Source: an uncultured Alphaproteobacteria bacterium (GTDB taxonomy: Bacteria > Pseudomonadota > Alphaproteobacteria > Rhizobiales > Beijerinckiaceae). Taken from it: DNA of 64,000 nucleotides. The position numbers were made by a program, and so were the translations under genes. Below, in pieces: positions 34,932 to 43,868 of the stretch (the stretch's first letter is position 1; each line of letters starts with the position of its first letter). The notes beneath the pieces were generated by a model that saw only the letters and a list, made by a program, of their open reading frames with translations, was not told the DNA's origin and searched no databases. The stretch lies in assembly GCA_937988775.1 (NCBI GenBank), contig CALKHP010000003.1, positions 62,001 to 126,000 on the forward strand. Reading direction: 5' to 3'.

Positions 34932-36157
34932 GCGGCGATCACGTGAACGCGCCCGAATCTGCGCCGGAACTGCTGCCGCTCAGCCCGACGAGCCTGCCGC
35001 CGCCGGGCGCGCCGCTGGCGCATTTCGTGTCGCAGGCGCCGTTCGACGCGCATGAGGCGGAAGCGCTGTCGCCCGAGCAGGAGAAGTTCTACCTCGCCTC
35101 GCAATTGCGGCTGATGTGGGTGAAGTTCAAGCGCCACCGGCTGGCGCTGGTCTCGGGCGTGTTTCTCGCCGTGATGTATGCGAGCATCGTGATCTGCGAG
35201 TTCCTCGCGCCCTATAACTACCAGACGCGCGATACCGAATTCATCCGTGCGCCGCCGCAAGCCATCCATCTGTTCCATGAAGGCAAATTCGTCGGCCCGT
35301 TCGTCTATGGCTACGCCTACAGGCTGAACATGGACAATCTGAAGCGCGAATACACGCCGGACAAGCAGAAGGTCTATCCGATCCGCTTCCTGTGCCGGGG
35401 CGATGGCTATTATTTCTGGGGGCTGGTGCCCGGCGACCTGCATCTTGCCTGCCCGGCCAAGGCCGGCGTGCTGTTCCTGCTCGGCACCGACCGGCTCGGG
35501 CGCGACATGCTCTCGCGGCTGATCTACGGCGCGCGCATCTCGCTGACCATCGGGCTGATCGGCGTGTCGATCAGCTTCCTGCTCGGCATCGCCATTGGCG
35601 GGCTTGCCGGCTATTACGGCGGCGTGTTCGACCTGCTGACGCAGCGCGCCATCGAAATCGTGCAGTCATTGCCGCATATCCCGATCTGGCTGGCGCTGGC
35701 TGCGATCATGCCGGCCTCGTGGAGCCCGATCCTGGTGTATTTCGGCATCACGGTGATCCTCGGCCTGATGGACTGGACCGGGCTGGCGCGCGCCGTGCGC
35801 TCCAAGCTCCTGTCGCTGCGCGAAGAGGATTACGTGCTGGCGGCGCAATTGATGGGCGCGGGCACGGTGCGCGTCGTCGGCCGCCATCTCATCCCCGGCT
35901 TCCTCAGCCACCTGATCGCGTCGGCGACGATCACCATCCCGACGATGATCCTCGGCGAGACGGCGCTGAGCTTCCTCGGGCTCGGCCTCAGGCCACCGAT
36001 CACCAGCTGGGGCGTGATCCTGAACGAGGCGCAGAACATCAACGTGGTGGCGCTCTATCCGTGGCTGATGCTGCCGGTGGTGCCGGTGGTGCTGGTCATC
36101 CTCGCCTTCAATTTCTTCGGCGACGGGCTGCGCGATGCCGCCGATCCGTATAATTGA
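34928..36157 (+). CDS. ABC importer permease, DppC/YejE type
   Basis: 409 residues from GTG 34928 (GTGA overlap); GTG 34943 is also possible. An unusually long polar/proline-rich N-terminus (about 55 residues) precedes the first helix (LALVSGVFLAVMYASIVICEF). A ~110-residue periplasmic insertion follows, then FLLGTDRLGRDMLSRLIYGARISL and the EAA loop LREEDYVLAAQLMGAGTVRVV. It ends GDGLRDAADPYN as usual for DppC. Confidence 0.92.
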   Translation: MSGDHVNAPESAPELLPLSPTSLPPPGAPLAHFVSQAPFDAHEAEALSPEQEKFYLASQLRLMWVKFKRHRLALVSGVFLAVMYASIVICEFLAPYNYQTRDTEFIRAPPQAIHLFHEGKFVGPFVYGYAYRLNMDNLKREYTPDKQKVYPIRFLCRGDGYYFWGLVPGDLHLACPAKAGVLFLLGTDRLGRDMLSRLIYGARISLTIGLIGVSISFLLGIAIGGLAGYYGGVFDLLTQRAIEIVQSLPHIPIWLALAAIMPASWSPILVYFGITVILGLMDWTGLARAVRSKLLSLREEDYVLAAQLMGAGTVRVVGRHLIPGFLSHLIASATITIPTMILGETALSFLGLGLRPPITSWGVILNEAQNINVVALYPWLMLPVVPVVLVILAFNFFGDGLRDAADPYN

Positions 36158-36161
36158 CGCC

Positions 36162-37283
36162 ATGCGCATCGCTTTTTACGCTCCGCTCAAACCGCCCGGC
36201 CATCCGGTGCCCTCCGGCGACCGGGCCGTGGCGCGCCTGCTGATGGCGGCGCTTGGCCTTGCCGGCCATGAGGTCACGCTTGCCAGCACCTTGCGCAGCT
36301 ACAGCGCCGTGCCCGATGCCGCGCGGCTCACGGCGCTGCGCGCGCAGGCGGCGACGATCCGGGCGACGCTGATCGCCGGCTACCGCAAGGCGGGCCGGCC
36401 CGACCTGTGGTTCACCTACCATCCCTATTACAAGGCGCCCGACCTGATCGGCCCCGCCGTCGCCGCGGCGCTCGCCATCCCCTATGTCACGGCGGAAGCC
36501 TCGCATGCGCCGAAGCGCGCACGGGATGCGTGGGCGCCGTGGCAACAGGCGCTCGAGCCCGGCCTGCGCCAGGGCGCGCGGCATTTCTGCCCGACGCCGC
36601 GCGACCGGGCCGGGCTCGCAGCCCTGCTTGGCGATGCGGCGCTGCTTGGCGATGCCTCGCGGCTCGTCATGCTGCCGCCTTTCCTCGATGCGGCCGCCCT
36701 GCCGCCGCCGCCGCCGCGCGCGGAAGCCGGCGAGGTGCTGCTGGTCTCCGTGGCGATGATGCGCTCCGGCAACAAGCGCGAAAGCTACCTCGTCCTGGCC
36801 GAGGCGCTCGCCGGGCTCGAAGCGCTGCCCTGGCGGCTCGAGATCGTCGGCGACGGCCCGGCGAGGCCTGAGATTGCGGCGGCCTTCGCGCCGTTCGGCG
36901 CCCGCGTGCGCCTGCATGGCCAGTTGCGCGCGCCCGATCTGCAACGCCTTCTCGACGCGGCCGCCCTGTTCGTGTGGCCGGCGGTGCGCGAAGCCTATGG
37001 CATGTCGTTCCTCGACGCGGCGGCCGCCGGCCTGCCGGCGCTGGCGACGCGCGACGGCGGCGTGCCGGCGGTGGTGGTGCACGGGCGCACCGGGTGGCTG
37101 ACGCCGCCGGGCGACGTGGCGGCGTTTCGGGCGGCGCTGGCGCGGCTGATCGCCGATCCGGCGCTGCGGCGCCGGCTTGGCGCCGAGGCGCTGGTTTTCG
37201 CGCGCGAGGAGCGCACGCTTGCCGGTGCGGCCGGTATCCTCGATGCCGCCTTGCGGCCCTTGATGCACGGAGCGGCAGCATGA
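36162..37283 (+). CDS. Glycosyltransferase, GT-B family 4
   Basis: 373 residues from ATG 36162 (MRIAFYAPLKPPGHPVPSGD). The C-terminal Rossmann domain shows LEIVGDGPARPEI, VRLHGQLRAPDLQRLLDAA and the GT4 donor motif REAYGMSFLDAAAAGLPALA. The N-terminal PVPSGDRAVARLL is typical of GT4 proteins acting on lipid- or sugar-linked acceptors. It starts 4 nt after the permease stop and overlaps the next gene by 4 nt, extending the ABC operon. Confidence 0.88.
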   Translation: MRIAFYAPLKPPGHPVPSGDRAVARLLMAALGLAGHEVTLASTLRSYSAVPDAARLTALRAQAATIRATLIAGYRKAGRPDLWFTYHPYYKAPDLIGPAVAAALAIPYVTAEASHAPKRARDAWAPWQQALEPGLRQGARHFCPTPRDRAGLAALLGDAALLGDASRLVMLPPFLDAAALPPPPPRAEAGEVLLVSVAMMRSGNKRESYLVLAEALAGLEALPWRLEIVGDGPARPEIAAAFAPFGARVRLHGQLRAPDLQRLLDAAALFVWPAVREAYGMSFLDAAAAGLPALATRDGGVPAVVVHGRTGWLTPPGDVAAFRAALARLIADPALRRRLGAEALVFAREERTLAGAAGILDAALRPLMHGAAA

Positions 37284-38032
37284 GCGAAGCGGCCGGCTGG
37301 GCCGAGGTCGAACAGCAGTTCGCGCGTTTCGCGGCGGCCGGCCGGCGCGCGCGGCTGTGGCTGCGCGACGATGACGCGGTCGCGCCGAGCCCGGCGCTCG
37401 ATCGCCTCATCGCACTGTGCGCGCGCCACGAGGTGCCGGTGCTGCTGGCGGTGATCCCGGCCGGCGCCGGGCCGGCGCTCGCCAGCCGTCTTGTCTCGGC
37501 GGCGCTGGCGACGCCGTGCCAGCACGGATTCGCGCATGCCAACCATGCCCCGCCCGGACAGAAGAAGCGCGAATATGGCCCGGACCGGCCGCTGGCCGCG
37601 CTGCGGGCCGAGCTTGCAGCCGGGCGCGACCGGTTGCAGGCGCTGTTCGGCGTCAGGCTGGCGCCGGTCTTCGTGCCGCCATGGAACCGCATCGATGCCG
37701 AGGCCGCGCGCCTGCTGCCGGGGCTCGGCTTTCGCGCCCTGTCGGTGTTCGGCGGCCCGCCGGCGCCGATTGCCGGGCTCAACCGGCTCGACTGCCGGCT
37801 CGACATCATGGATTGGCATGGCGGGCGCGGCGGCCGCGAGCATGGCGCGCTCGCGGGCGAACTGGCCCGGCATCTGGCCGAGGCTTTTGTGAGCGATGAG
37901 CCGGTCGGCGTGCTCGGCCATCACTTGGTGCATGACGAGACGGCCTGGGGTTTTCTCGACACGTTGCTGGCGCGCAGCGCCGGCCGGCCGGGCGCGTGCT
38001 GGATGCCGGTCGGGCAGCTGCTCGCGGCGTAA
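37280..38032 (+). CDS. Polysaccharide-deacetylase-like protein
   Basis: 250 residues. RARLWLRDDDAVAPSPALDR carries the NodB-type Asp-Asp pair; CQHGFAHANHAPPGQKKREY contains candidate metal-site His residues, and FVPPWNRIDAEAARLLPGLG is the next conserved block. GHHLVHDETAWGFLDTLL supplies a C-terminal His. No signal peptide, so cytoplasmic, like other enzymes acting on precursor sugars. ATGA overlap with the GT4 gene. The substrate is unknown. Confidence 0.8.
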   Translation: MSEAAGWAEVEQQFARFAAAGRRARLWLRDDDAVAPSPALDRLIALCARHEVPVLLAVIPAGAGPALASRLVSAALATPCQHGFAHANHAPPGQKKREYGPDRPLAALRAELAAGRDRLQALFGVRLAPVFVPPWNRIDAEAARLLPGLGFRALSVFGGPPAPIAGLNRLDCRLDIMDWHGGRGGREHGALAGELARHLAEAFVSDEPVGVLGHHLVHDETAWGFLDTLLARSAGRPGACWMPVGQLLAA

Positions 38033-38037
38033 GCGCT

Positions 38038-38484
38038 CTATGACCGGGCGCGCGCCAGTTCCTGAATGGCGCGGCTGAGCCGGTCGGCCAGCACGCGCAT
38101 GATCTCGATCGCCATGTGCGGCGTATGCTCGGCCAGTTCCATGAACTGGTCGCGTGCGATGACGAGGGCATCGAGGGGGCTGGTGGCGACGACGGTGGCG
38201 GCGCGCGGGCGATTGCACAGCATGGCGATGTCGCCGACGAAATCGTGGCGGCCGACCTCGGCGATCTTCACCGGCAGTCCGCCGGCTTCGACCAGCACAT
38301 CGGCGCTGCCGGAAATGATGACATAGCCCTCGTCGCTCTCGGCGCCTTGATGCATCAGCACCTGGCCGGGCTCGAACATCATGCGCTGCGAGGTGAAGGC
38401 GAGCAGGCGCAGGCTGGCGGGGTCGACGGAATCGAAGATCGGCACCCGCCGCAGCACTTCGAGGTCTTCCTTGAGATTGTTCAT
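38038..38484 (-). CDS. Cyclic-nucleotide-binding domain protein (no DNA-binding domain)
   Basis: 148 residues from ATG 38484 (MNNLKEDLEVLRRVPIFDSV); a TTG at 38511 would add nine. A single cNMP-binding beta-roll: FEPGQVLMHQGAESDEGYVI and the phosphate-binding cassette GDIAMLCNRPRAATV, with Asp in place of the common Glu and the Arg kept. The C-terminal helix (IEIMRVLADRLSRAIQEL) ends the protein; there is no helix-turn-helix, so it is a sensor or adaptor. It lies 39 nt after the ABC-like gene on the same strand. Confidence 0.85.
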   Translation of the reverse strand: MNNLKEDLEVLRRVPIFDSVDPASLRLLAFTSQRMMFEPGQVLMHQGAESDEGYVIISGSADVLVEAGGLPVKIAEVGRHDFVGDIAMLCNRPRAATVVATSPLDALVIARDQFMELAEHTPHMAIEIMRVLADRLSRAIQELARARS

Positions 38485-38523
38485 CCCTGCCGAACGCCCC
38501 AAAATTCCCAAGCAACTTTGTGC

Positions 38524-41223
38524 TTAAGCCACTTTCATGAGCGATCCGCTCTTGTCGCGCAAGCCTTCGGGCGGGCCGTCGGCGACGAGCCGGCCGTCGT
38601 CGAGCATCAGGATGCGCTCGAAACGGTCGGTGAAACGGGTGTCGCCGAGCGCCGCCAGCACGCCGAAGGGCGGCATGTCGCCCTCGCCGCGCGCCAGCGC
38701 CAGCACGCGCTCGATGATCGTCGCCTGGCTGGTCTGGTCGAGGGCGGACAAGGTGCGGTGCGCCAGAAGCAGCGCCGGCCGGCGCAGCAGGGCGCGCGCC
38801 AGCGTCAGTTTCTGGCGTTGCACGGCGGTCAGGCGGCGCCCGCCATTGCCGATATCGAAGGCGAGGCCGGTGCGAAACACCGTGTCGCGCAGGTCGAGGG
38901 CGTCGATGGCCTGGTCGAGCCTTTCGCGCACGCGCGTCTCGGCCTGGGCGACATCGAGCGCGATGCGGCCGAACAGGATGTTGTCCTGGATGGTCGCGGC
39001 CGGGTTATAGGCGGCCGGGTCATGGAAGATGACGCGCTCGTCGTTCGGGCCGACCACCGCCTGGATGGCGTGGCGCGCCGCGACGATGCGCTCGCCGAGC
39101 GCCGCGTCGAGCACGCCAAGCCGGTCGCGCGGCTCGACATAGGCGAAGGCCAGTTCGAGGAACAGCGCGCGGTCGGCCTCGTCGAGATAGCGATAGCGGC
39201 CCTTGCCGATGCGGTGCAGCGTGGTGCTGTAGATCGGCAGGCGCTCGGGGCTGACCAGCGCCAGCCGGGCGAAGAGCGGGCTGTCGGGGGCGAGCCCCTC
39301 GAACACCTCGAGGATGGTGCGGGCGATGGTGCGCCCCATCTCGAACAGGTCCTCGGCAAGGTCGAGCCGGCTGAGCACCTCGCGCAGCCGGGGGTTCGAG
39401 GCGAAACCGTCCAGGCTGAGGCCCGGCTTGCGCAAGGTGCCGAACAGCAGGTTCTCGGCCACCGAGGAGCGCCGGTTGTAGCGCGCCGGATCGAAGGATT
39501 CGACGAGATCGGCCATGCCGGCTTCGGCAAGGTTGCGGTGGAGCTGCTGGCGCGCCTGCACGAAACGCTGCTCCAGATCGGCATCGCCCTCGCCATCGCC
39601 GGTGATGCGGCCGTTCAGGCCGAGCCGGACGATGTCGCCGTAAAGCTCGACGGCGCGCAGCACCGTGCCGTAGCGTGCGACGATGTCCTGCGGCCCGGTG
39701 GCGCCGGCCTGCGCGTAATCGACCCAATCGGCCTCGAAATCGAGATCGAGACCGCCGCTGTCGATGATGCCGGCCTGCTTCTCGCCGGCGGGCAGGGCGG
39801 GCGGCCCGTGCCGCAGCCCGGACAGCAGCGCGTCGGCGATGCTCGATTGCGGGAAATAGGTATCGGGCCCGGCAAACGAGATGCAGCGCTCGAGCGTCGA
39901 GGGGCCCCAGTCGCGCAAGGCGCAGCCGGCGAGCCGGATATGGCCGCCATAGGACAGGTTCAGGCGCGCCAGCACGTTGAGCAGCGTTTCGGCGCCGCCC
40001 TTGGCCGGCCCGACCACGGCGACGCGTTCGCCAAGTTCCATGCGGAACGAGACGTCGTCGAGCAGGCGCGAACCGGAGAAATCCGAAACGGTGAGGTTGC
40101 TGACCACGAGGTCGCCGGAGAGCACGGGCCGCGTGCCGGGCACGGGCACGGCGGCCGGCTCGAGCCCGTCAATGGTGAACTGTTCCATCACCTGGCGGTA
40201 CTTGACCTCGACATCGAGGCGCTGCTGATCCCAGTCGATCAGTTCCTTCACCGGCGAGGGCAGGTCCTTGTAGGCGGCGATCACCGCGACGAGCTGGCCG
40301 ATATCGAGCTGGCCGCGGATCGCGAAATAGCCGCCGAGCAGGTAGAACATGAACGGCGTGATCTGCGCGAGCAGGTTGTTCAGGAACTTGATCGAGAATT
40401 TCCAGCGATACAGCGCGAAACGGATCAGAAAGATCTGCGTCAAACGCGCGGCGATGTCGGCGCGCTGGTAATTGGCGGTATCGTTGGTGCGGATGTTGGG
40501 GATGTCGTCCATCACCTCGCTGATGCGGCCGGCAAGCTGGCGCGCGGTGATCTGGCGCTGGCGGCTATACTCGATCTGCTTGCGGCGCAGGCGCGGGATG
40601 ACCACCGCCTGCACCGCGAGCATGCCGAGCGCGATCAGGCCGAGCGCCGCGTTTTGCAGCAGGATGAAGGCGAGCGCGGTGACGATCTGCCCGCCGAGGA
40701 AGACCGGCTGCACGAAGGCATCGCCGATGAAGCCGCCGAGCGGCTCGACCTCGTCCTTGATCATGGTGGCGATTTCGCCGGACTTGACGCGGCGGAACTC
40801 GCCGAGCGGGAAGCGCAGCACGCGGTCGAACAACTCGTAGCGCAGCTGCTGCAGGCTCTTCTCGCCGAGCCGGCCCTTGTAGATGTTGATATAGAGCTTC
40901 AACAGGCCGTTCAGCATCACCAGCAGCAGGAAGGCGCTGCTGAGCGCGATCAGGCTGCCGAGCCGATGGAAATCGTAGCCCTCGAAGATCGTGAAAAGCT
41001 GATGCCCGCCGAAATAATCCGGCAGCTTGACCGAGAGGTGGAACAGGCGCTCGGTGGCGCGCGGGTCCTGGAAGCCGCCGCCCTGGATCGGGCCGTTGAC
41101 GATATGTTTGGGCAGGTCGAGCAGCAGGAAGGTGATCGGCATCGAGGCCAGGATCACCGTCAGGATCCACAGTTGCTGCCGCTTGGTGCTGCGCCAGATA
41201 TAGCTGAACAGCGTGCTATGCAT
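38524..41223 (-). CDS. ABC exporter-like protein with degenerate, expanded ATPase domain
   Basis: 899 residues from ATG 41223. Residues 1-350 are an exporter-type membrane domain (helices near 15-40, 88-115, 170-215, 285-320; KGRLGEKSLQQLRYELFDRVL). The ATPase part runs from ~365 to 899, about twice normal. Walker A is GPAKGGAET (405-413), lacking the Lys; the signature LSGGQ is LTAVQ (798-802); Walker B is ALLLAHRTLSALD (817-829), lacking the Asp/Glu pair, though SALD is kept. Three segments resemble the post-Q-loop motif: SSIADALLSG, SSVAENLLFG, ATIQDNILFG (from 460, 586, 743). The frame is intact. Likely a non-hydrolytic regulator or scaffold. Confidence 0.85.
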   Translation of the reverse strand: MHSTLFSYIWRSTKRQQLWILTVILASMPITFLLLDLPKHIVNGPIQGGGFQDPRATERLFHLSVKLPDYFGGHQLFTIFEGYDFHRLGSLIALSSAFLLLVMLNGLLKLYINIYKGRLGEKSLQQLRYELFDRVLRFPLGEFRRVKSGEIATMIKDEVEPLGGFIGDAFVQPVFLGGQIVTALAFILLQNAALGLIALGMLAVQAVVIPRLRRKQIEYSRQRQITARQLAGRISEVMDDIPNIRTNDTANYQRADIAARLTQIFLIRFALYRWKFSIKFLNNLLAQITPFMFYLLGGYFAIRGQLDIGQLVAVIAAYKDLPSPVKELIDWDQQRLDVEVKYRQVMEQFTIDGLEPAAVPVPGTRPVLSGDLVVSNLTVSDFSGSRLLDDVSFRMELGERVAVVGPAKGGAETLLNVLARLNLSYGGHIRLAGCALRDWGPSTLERCISFAGPDTYFPQSSIADALLSGLRHGPPALPAGEKQAGIIDSGGLDLDFEADWVDYAQAGATGPQDIVARYGTVLRAVELYGDIVRLGLNGRITGDGEGDADLEQRFVQARQQLHRNLAEAGMADLVESFDPARYNRRSSVAENLLFGTLRKPGLSLDGFASNPRLREVLSRLDLAEDLFEMGRTIARTILEVFEGLAPDSPLFARLALVSPERLPIYSTTLHRIGKGRYRYLDEADRALFLELAFAYVEPRDRLGVLDAALGERIVAARHAIQAVVGPNDERVIFHDPAAYNPAATIQDNILFGRIALDVAQAETRVRERLDQAIDALDLRDTVFRTGLAFDIGNGGRRLTAVQRQKLTLARALLRRPALLLAHRTLSALDQTSQATIIERVLALARGEGDMPPFGVLAALGDTRFTDRFERILMLDDGRLVADGPPEGLRDKSGSLMKVA

Positions 41224-41851
41224 CGCGGCGCCGCTCCTCGTCCGCGCCCGCGCCGGCCGGCTCCAGCACCAGGAAACGGCGCTCGGCGAAGCCCGTGCCG
41301 GCCAGCGCCGCATCGGCGAGCCGCAGGTTGAGATCGACCTGGACCGCGAAACCCTCGAGCGCCAGCAGCGTCGGGACCTGCATCGCGGCCCGTTCGAGGT
41401 TGAGCGCATAGTCGATGACGATCACGGCCGCGCCTTGCGCCAGCCGCAACAGGCGGTCGTCGATGGCGGGCATGGCGCCGAACGGCTTGAGCGACAGGCC
41501 GAGCAGGACCAGCCCGTAGCGGCCGGGCCGCGGCGCGAGCGGCACGGCCTGCAGCTTGGCGGCGAGATGGCGCACCTGGCAGGGCGCGCCATGGAGCGTC
41601 TCGGCGGCGAAGGGCGCGATCTTCGGGTCGATCACCGTGACGGCTTGCGGGCGATGCGTCAGGAAGCCGGTGATCGGCAGGCCGGCGCCGCCGATCTCGA
41701 TGACCTCGCCGCAGGCGCGCAGGAAATGCGCCGCCATCACCTGCCTGACCTCGACGCCCCGGCCGGCAAGATGCGGCAGGCGGGTGCCTGCGGAAAAAGC
41801 GGTTTCGGTGTCGCCGGCGGCGCATGGGCCGGTCGCGAATGGTTGGTGCAT
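41216..41851 (-). CDS. Rossmann/SAM-methyltransferase-like protein
   Basis: 211 residues from ATG 41851; an ATG at 41911 is possible. EVIEIGGAGLPITGFLTHRP resembles SAM motif I and AVTVIDPKIAPFAAETL motif II. RYGLVLLGLSLKPFGAM and AAVIVIDYALNLERA are further Rossmann strands. No catalytic motif identifies a substrate. Its stop overlaps the start of the ABC-like gene by 8 nt: one operon of Rossmann protein, ABC-like protein and cNMP-binding protein. Divergent from the methyltransferase at 42076. Confidence 0.7.
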   Translation of the reverse strand: MHQPFATGPCAAGDTETAFSAGTRLPHLAGRGVEVRQVMAAHFLRACGEVIEIGGAGLPITGFLTHRPQAVTVIDPKIAPFAAETLHGAPCQVRHLAAKLQAVPLAPRPGRYGLVLLGLSLKPFGAMPAIDDRLLRLAQGAAVIVIDYALNLERAAMQVPTLLALEGFAVQVDLNLRLADAALAGTGFAERRFLVLEPAGAGADEERRRDA

Positions 41852-42075
41852 GGCGGTCACGATTGATGCTGGTTTTCGAAGCTGGCCTATGTCATGAGCG
41901 GTCGCGATCATCCGGCACAAGCCGTGCGGGATGCAAAACAGCAGCAACCGATTTTGGCGATATACTGCCCAAGACGATCAGACCCGATCACGTTTGCGCG
42001 TTCTAGCCCGAATTTGCCGCAGCGCAGCGTGATCCAGCACACCAGACCTCACGCGCTACGCTCCAGACCCCTGAT

Positions 42076-42738
42076 ATGGCATCTCCTTTCGTTCCCTCAT
42101 CCGAGTTCCTGTTCGACCTGCTGCGCGGCCTGTCGGCGCTCAGCGGCAACCGCATCATAGCCGATCTCGCGCGCGTCGTCGCGGATGCGCCGCGCGAGGA
42201 TCTCTCGGTGGCCTTCAATCACAAGCAGATCGCCTCGAAGGCGTGGCTGCGCGACCAGCTGTTCGAGACGTTCGGCGGTGACCACGCGCATATCTGGGTG
42301 CTTGGCGGCTGGTATGGCGTGCTTTCGGCGATGCTGCTCGACGATGCGCGCTTCACGATCGGGCGCATCACCACCATCGATCTCGATCCGGCATGCCAGC
42401 CGGTCGCCGAATTGCTGAACCGGCGCGCGCTGGCCGAGGGGCGTTTCGCGGCGCGAAGCGCCGACATGTACGACCTCGACTATGCGGGGGACGCGCCGAG
42501 CCTGATCGTCAATACCAGTTGCGAGCATCTCGCAGACGTGCCGGGCTGGCTCGCGCGTCTCGCGCCCGGCCAGCGCGTCGTGCTGCAATCGAACGATTAT
42601 TTCGCCGTGCCCGAGCATCTGAGTTCCGTGCCCGATCTCGCGGCGTTCGTGGCGCAGGCGGGCCTGGCGCAGGTCGCGTTCAAGGGCGCGCTGCCGTCGA
42701 AGAACTACACCCGCTTCATGCTGATCGGCGCGCGCTGA
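42076..42738 (+). CDS. Class I SAM-dependent methyltransferase-like protein
   Basis: 220 residues. Motif I region IWVLGGWYGVLSAMLLDDAR, motif II TIDLDPACQPVAELLNRR, then ARSADMYDLDYAGDAPSLIVNTSCEHL. NTSCEH may hold the active-site residues. QSNDYFAVPEHLSSV and KNYTRFMLIGAR end it. The acceptor is unknown. Its 3' end overlaps the 3' end of the convergent glycosyltransferase gene by 23 nt. The divergent gene at 41851 is also SAM-fold-like. Confidence 0.75.
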   Translation: MASPFVPSSEFLFDLLRGLSALSGNRIIADLARVVADAPREDLSVAFNHKQIASKAWLRDQLFETFGGDHAHIWVLGGWYGVLSAMLLDDARFTIGRITTIDLDPACQPVAELLNRRALAEGRFAARSADMYDLDYAGDAPSLIVNTSCEHLADVPGWLARLAPGQRVVLQSNDYFAVPEHLSSVPDLAAFVAQAGLAQVAFKGALPSKNYTRFMLIGAR

Positions 42739-43861
42739 GCCGTTGTGCCAGCAGCCGCGCTGTGGCTGCCGCGCCGTCGAGCGCCAGCCCGGCCGCGCGC
42801 GGCGGCAGCGCGAGCGCGCGGCCGATGGCCGCCGCCATGGCGGCCGGCTCCAGCGCCGTCTCGGGCAGGCTGACGGCGAGGCCGCGCTCGCTCATCAGGT
42901 GGGCGCGCAGGCTCTGCTCGGTTTCGCCGCCGGCCGCGAAGGGCACGAGCACGGCCGCACAGCCGGCGACCAGCACATCGGCGACGGTGTTGTAGCCGGC
43001 CTGCGAGAGCGACAGCCGCGCCGCGCCGAAACGCGCGGCAAGGTCGGGCACGAAGCCGGCCAGCGTGACGCCGGCACCGGCCAGGCGCGCGAGCGCGGCG
43101 CGATCCGTTTCCGGCATGTTCGGGCCGCTCACCACCAGCCATGGTTCATGGGCGAGCGCCGTGAGCGGGCGCGCGGCAAGCGCCGCTGTGAGCAGCGCGG
43201 CGCCGACGGCGCCGCCGCCGGCCGAGACGATCACGCCATGGCGCTGCGCCGGCGTTGCCACCGGATCGGGCGCGACGAGGCCGGTATAGGCGATCTTCTG
43301 CGCGAAGGCGGGCGCGAGCGGGAAACTCTGTTCGAGCCGGGCGATGGCGGGGTCGCCATGCACCAGCACGAGATCGTAGAAGCGCGCTACGAGAGCGGCG
43401 GTTTCCGCGTCGCGGCCGGGCTTGCGGTTCTCCTGCAATATGTCGCGGATCGAGGCGGCGATCAGCGGCGGATCGCGCCGCGCCATGGCGCATTCGAGCA
43501 GCGGCAGCAATTCGAAGCGCAGTTGCCGGCGCCCGAACGGGAAAGCCTCGGTGATCAGGATATCGGGCCGCAGCCGGTCGAAAAGCGCGAGCAGCGTGTC
43601 GCGGCGCGCCGCTTTGTCGGTGTCGGAAAACGGCGCGCCATCGCCATGGACGAGGGCCGAAAAACCCTCCGGGCCGGCCTTGATCGGCGCCAACTGCACG
43701 ATCGCGGCGCCGCCGGCATCGAATTCTCCCGCCGGCACGCCGCCCGAGACGATGGTCACCGCGAAGCCGGCCTGATCGAGCGCACGGGCGATGCGGTGGC
43801 AGCGCACGAGATGGCCGATGCCGAGCAGATGCTGCACATAGAACAGGATGCGCGCTGGCAT
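42716..43861 (-). CDS. Glycosyltransferase, MurG/GT28-like
   Basis: 381 residues. RILFYVQHLLGIGHLVRCHR opens as in MurG-type GT-B enzymes (G-x-GH), HGVIVSAGGGAVG starts the second domain and LSLSQAGYNTVADVLVAGCAAVLVPF is the donor-binding loop with GYNT. The donor is probably a UDP-sugar. Third gene of a three-transferase operon, 7 nt after the GT4 gene. Confidence 0.82.
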   Translation of the reverse strand: MPARILFYVQHLLGIGHLVRCHRIARALDQAGFAVTIVSGGVPAGEFDAGGAAIVQLAPIKAGPEGFSALVHGDGAPFSDTDKAARRDTLLALFDRLRPDILITEAFPFGRRQLRFELLPLLECAMARRDPPLIAASIRDILQENRKPGRDAETAALVARFYDLVLVHGDPAIARLEQSFPLAPAFAQKIAYTGLVAPDPVATPAQRHGVIVSAGGGAVGAALLTAALAARPLTALAHEPWLVVSGPNMPETDRAALARLAGAGVTLAGFVPDLAARFGAARLSLSQAGYNTVADVLVAGCAAVLVPFAAGGETEQSLRAHLMSERGLAVSLPETALEPAAMAAAIGRALALPPRAAGLALDGAAATARLLAQRLSARRSA

Positions 43862-43868
43862 GGCCGGC

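Noticed and set aside
38524..41223. Reading the ABC-like gene as a pseudogene
   Set aside because: No stop or frameshift in 899 codons, membrane domain intact, SALD motif kept and tight operon spacing.
38116..41331. A very long open frame on the plus strand opposite the ABC-like gene
   Set aside because: Its translation is rich in Arg/Gln/His/Glu repeats typical of antisense frames in GC-rich genes, with no domain, start signal or neighbours; the minus-strand protein has clear ABC features.
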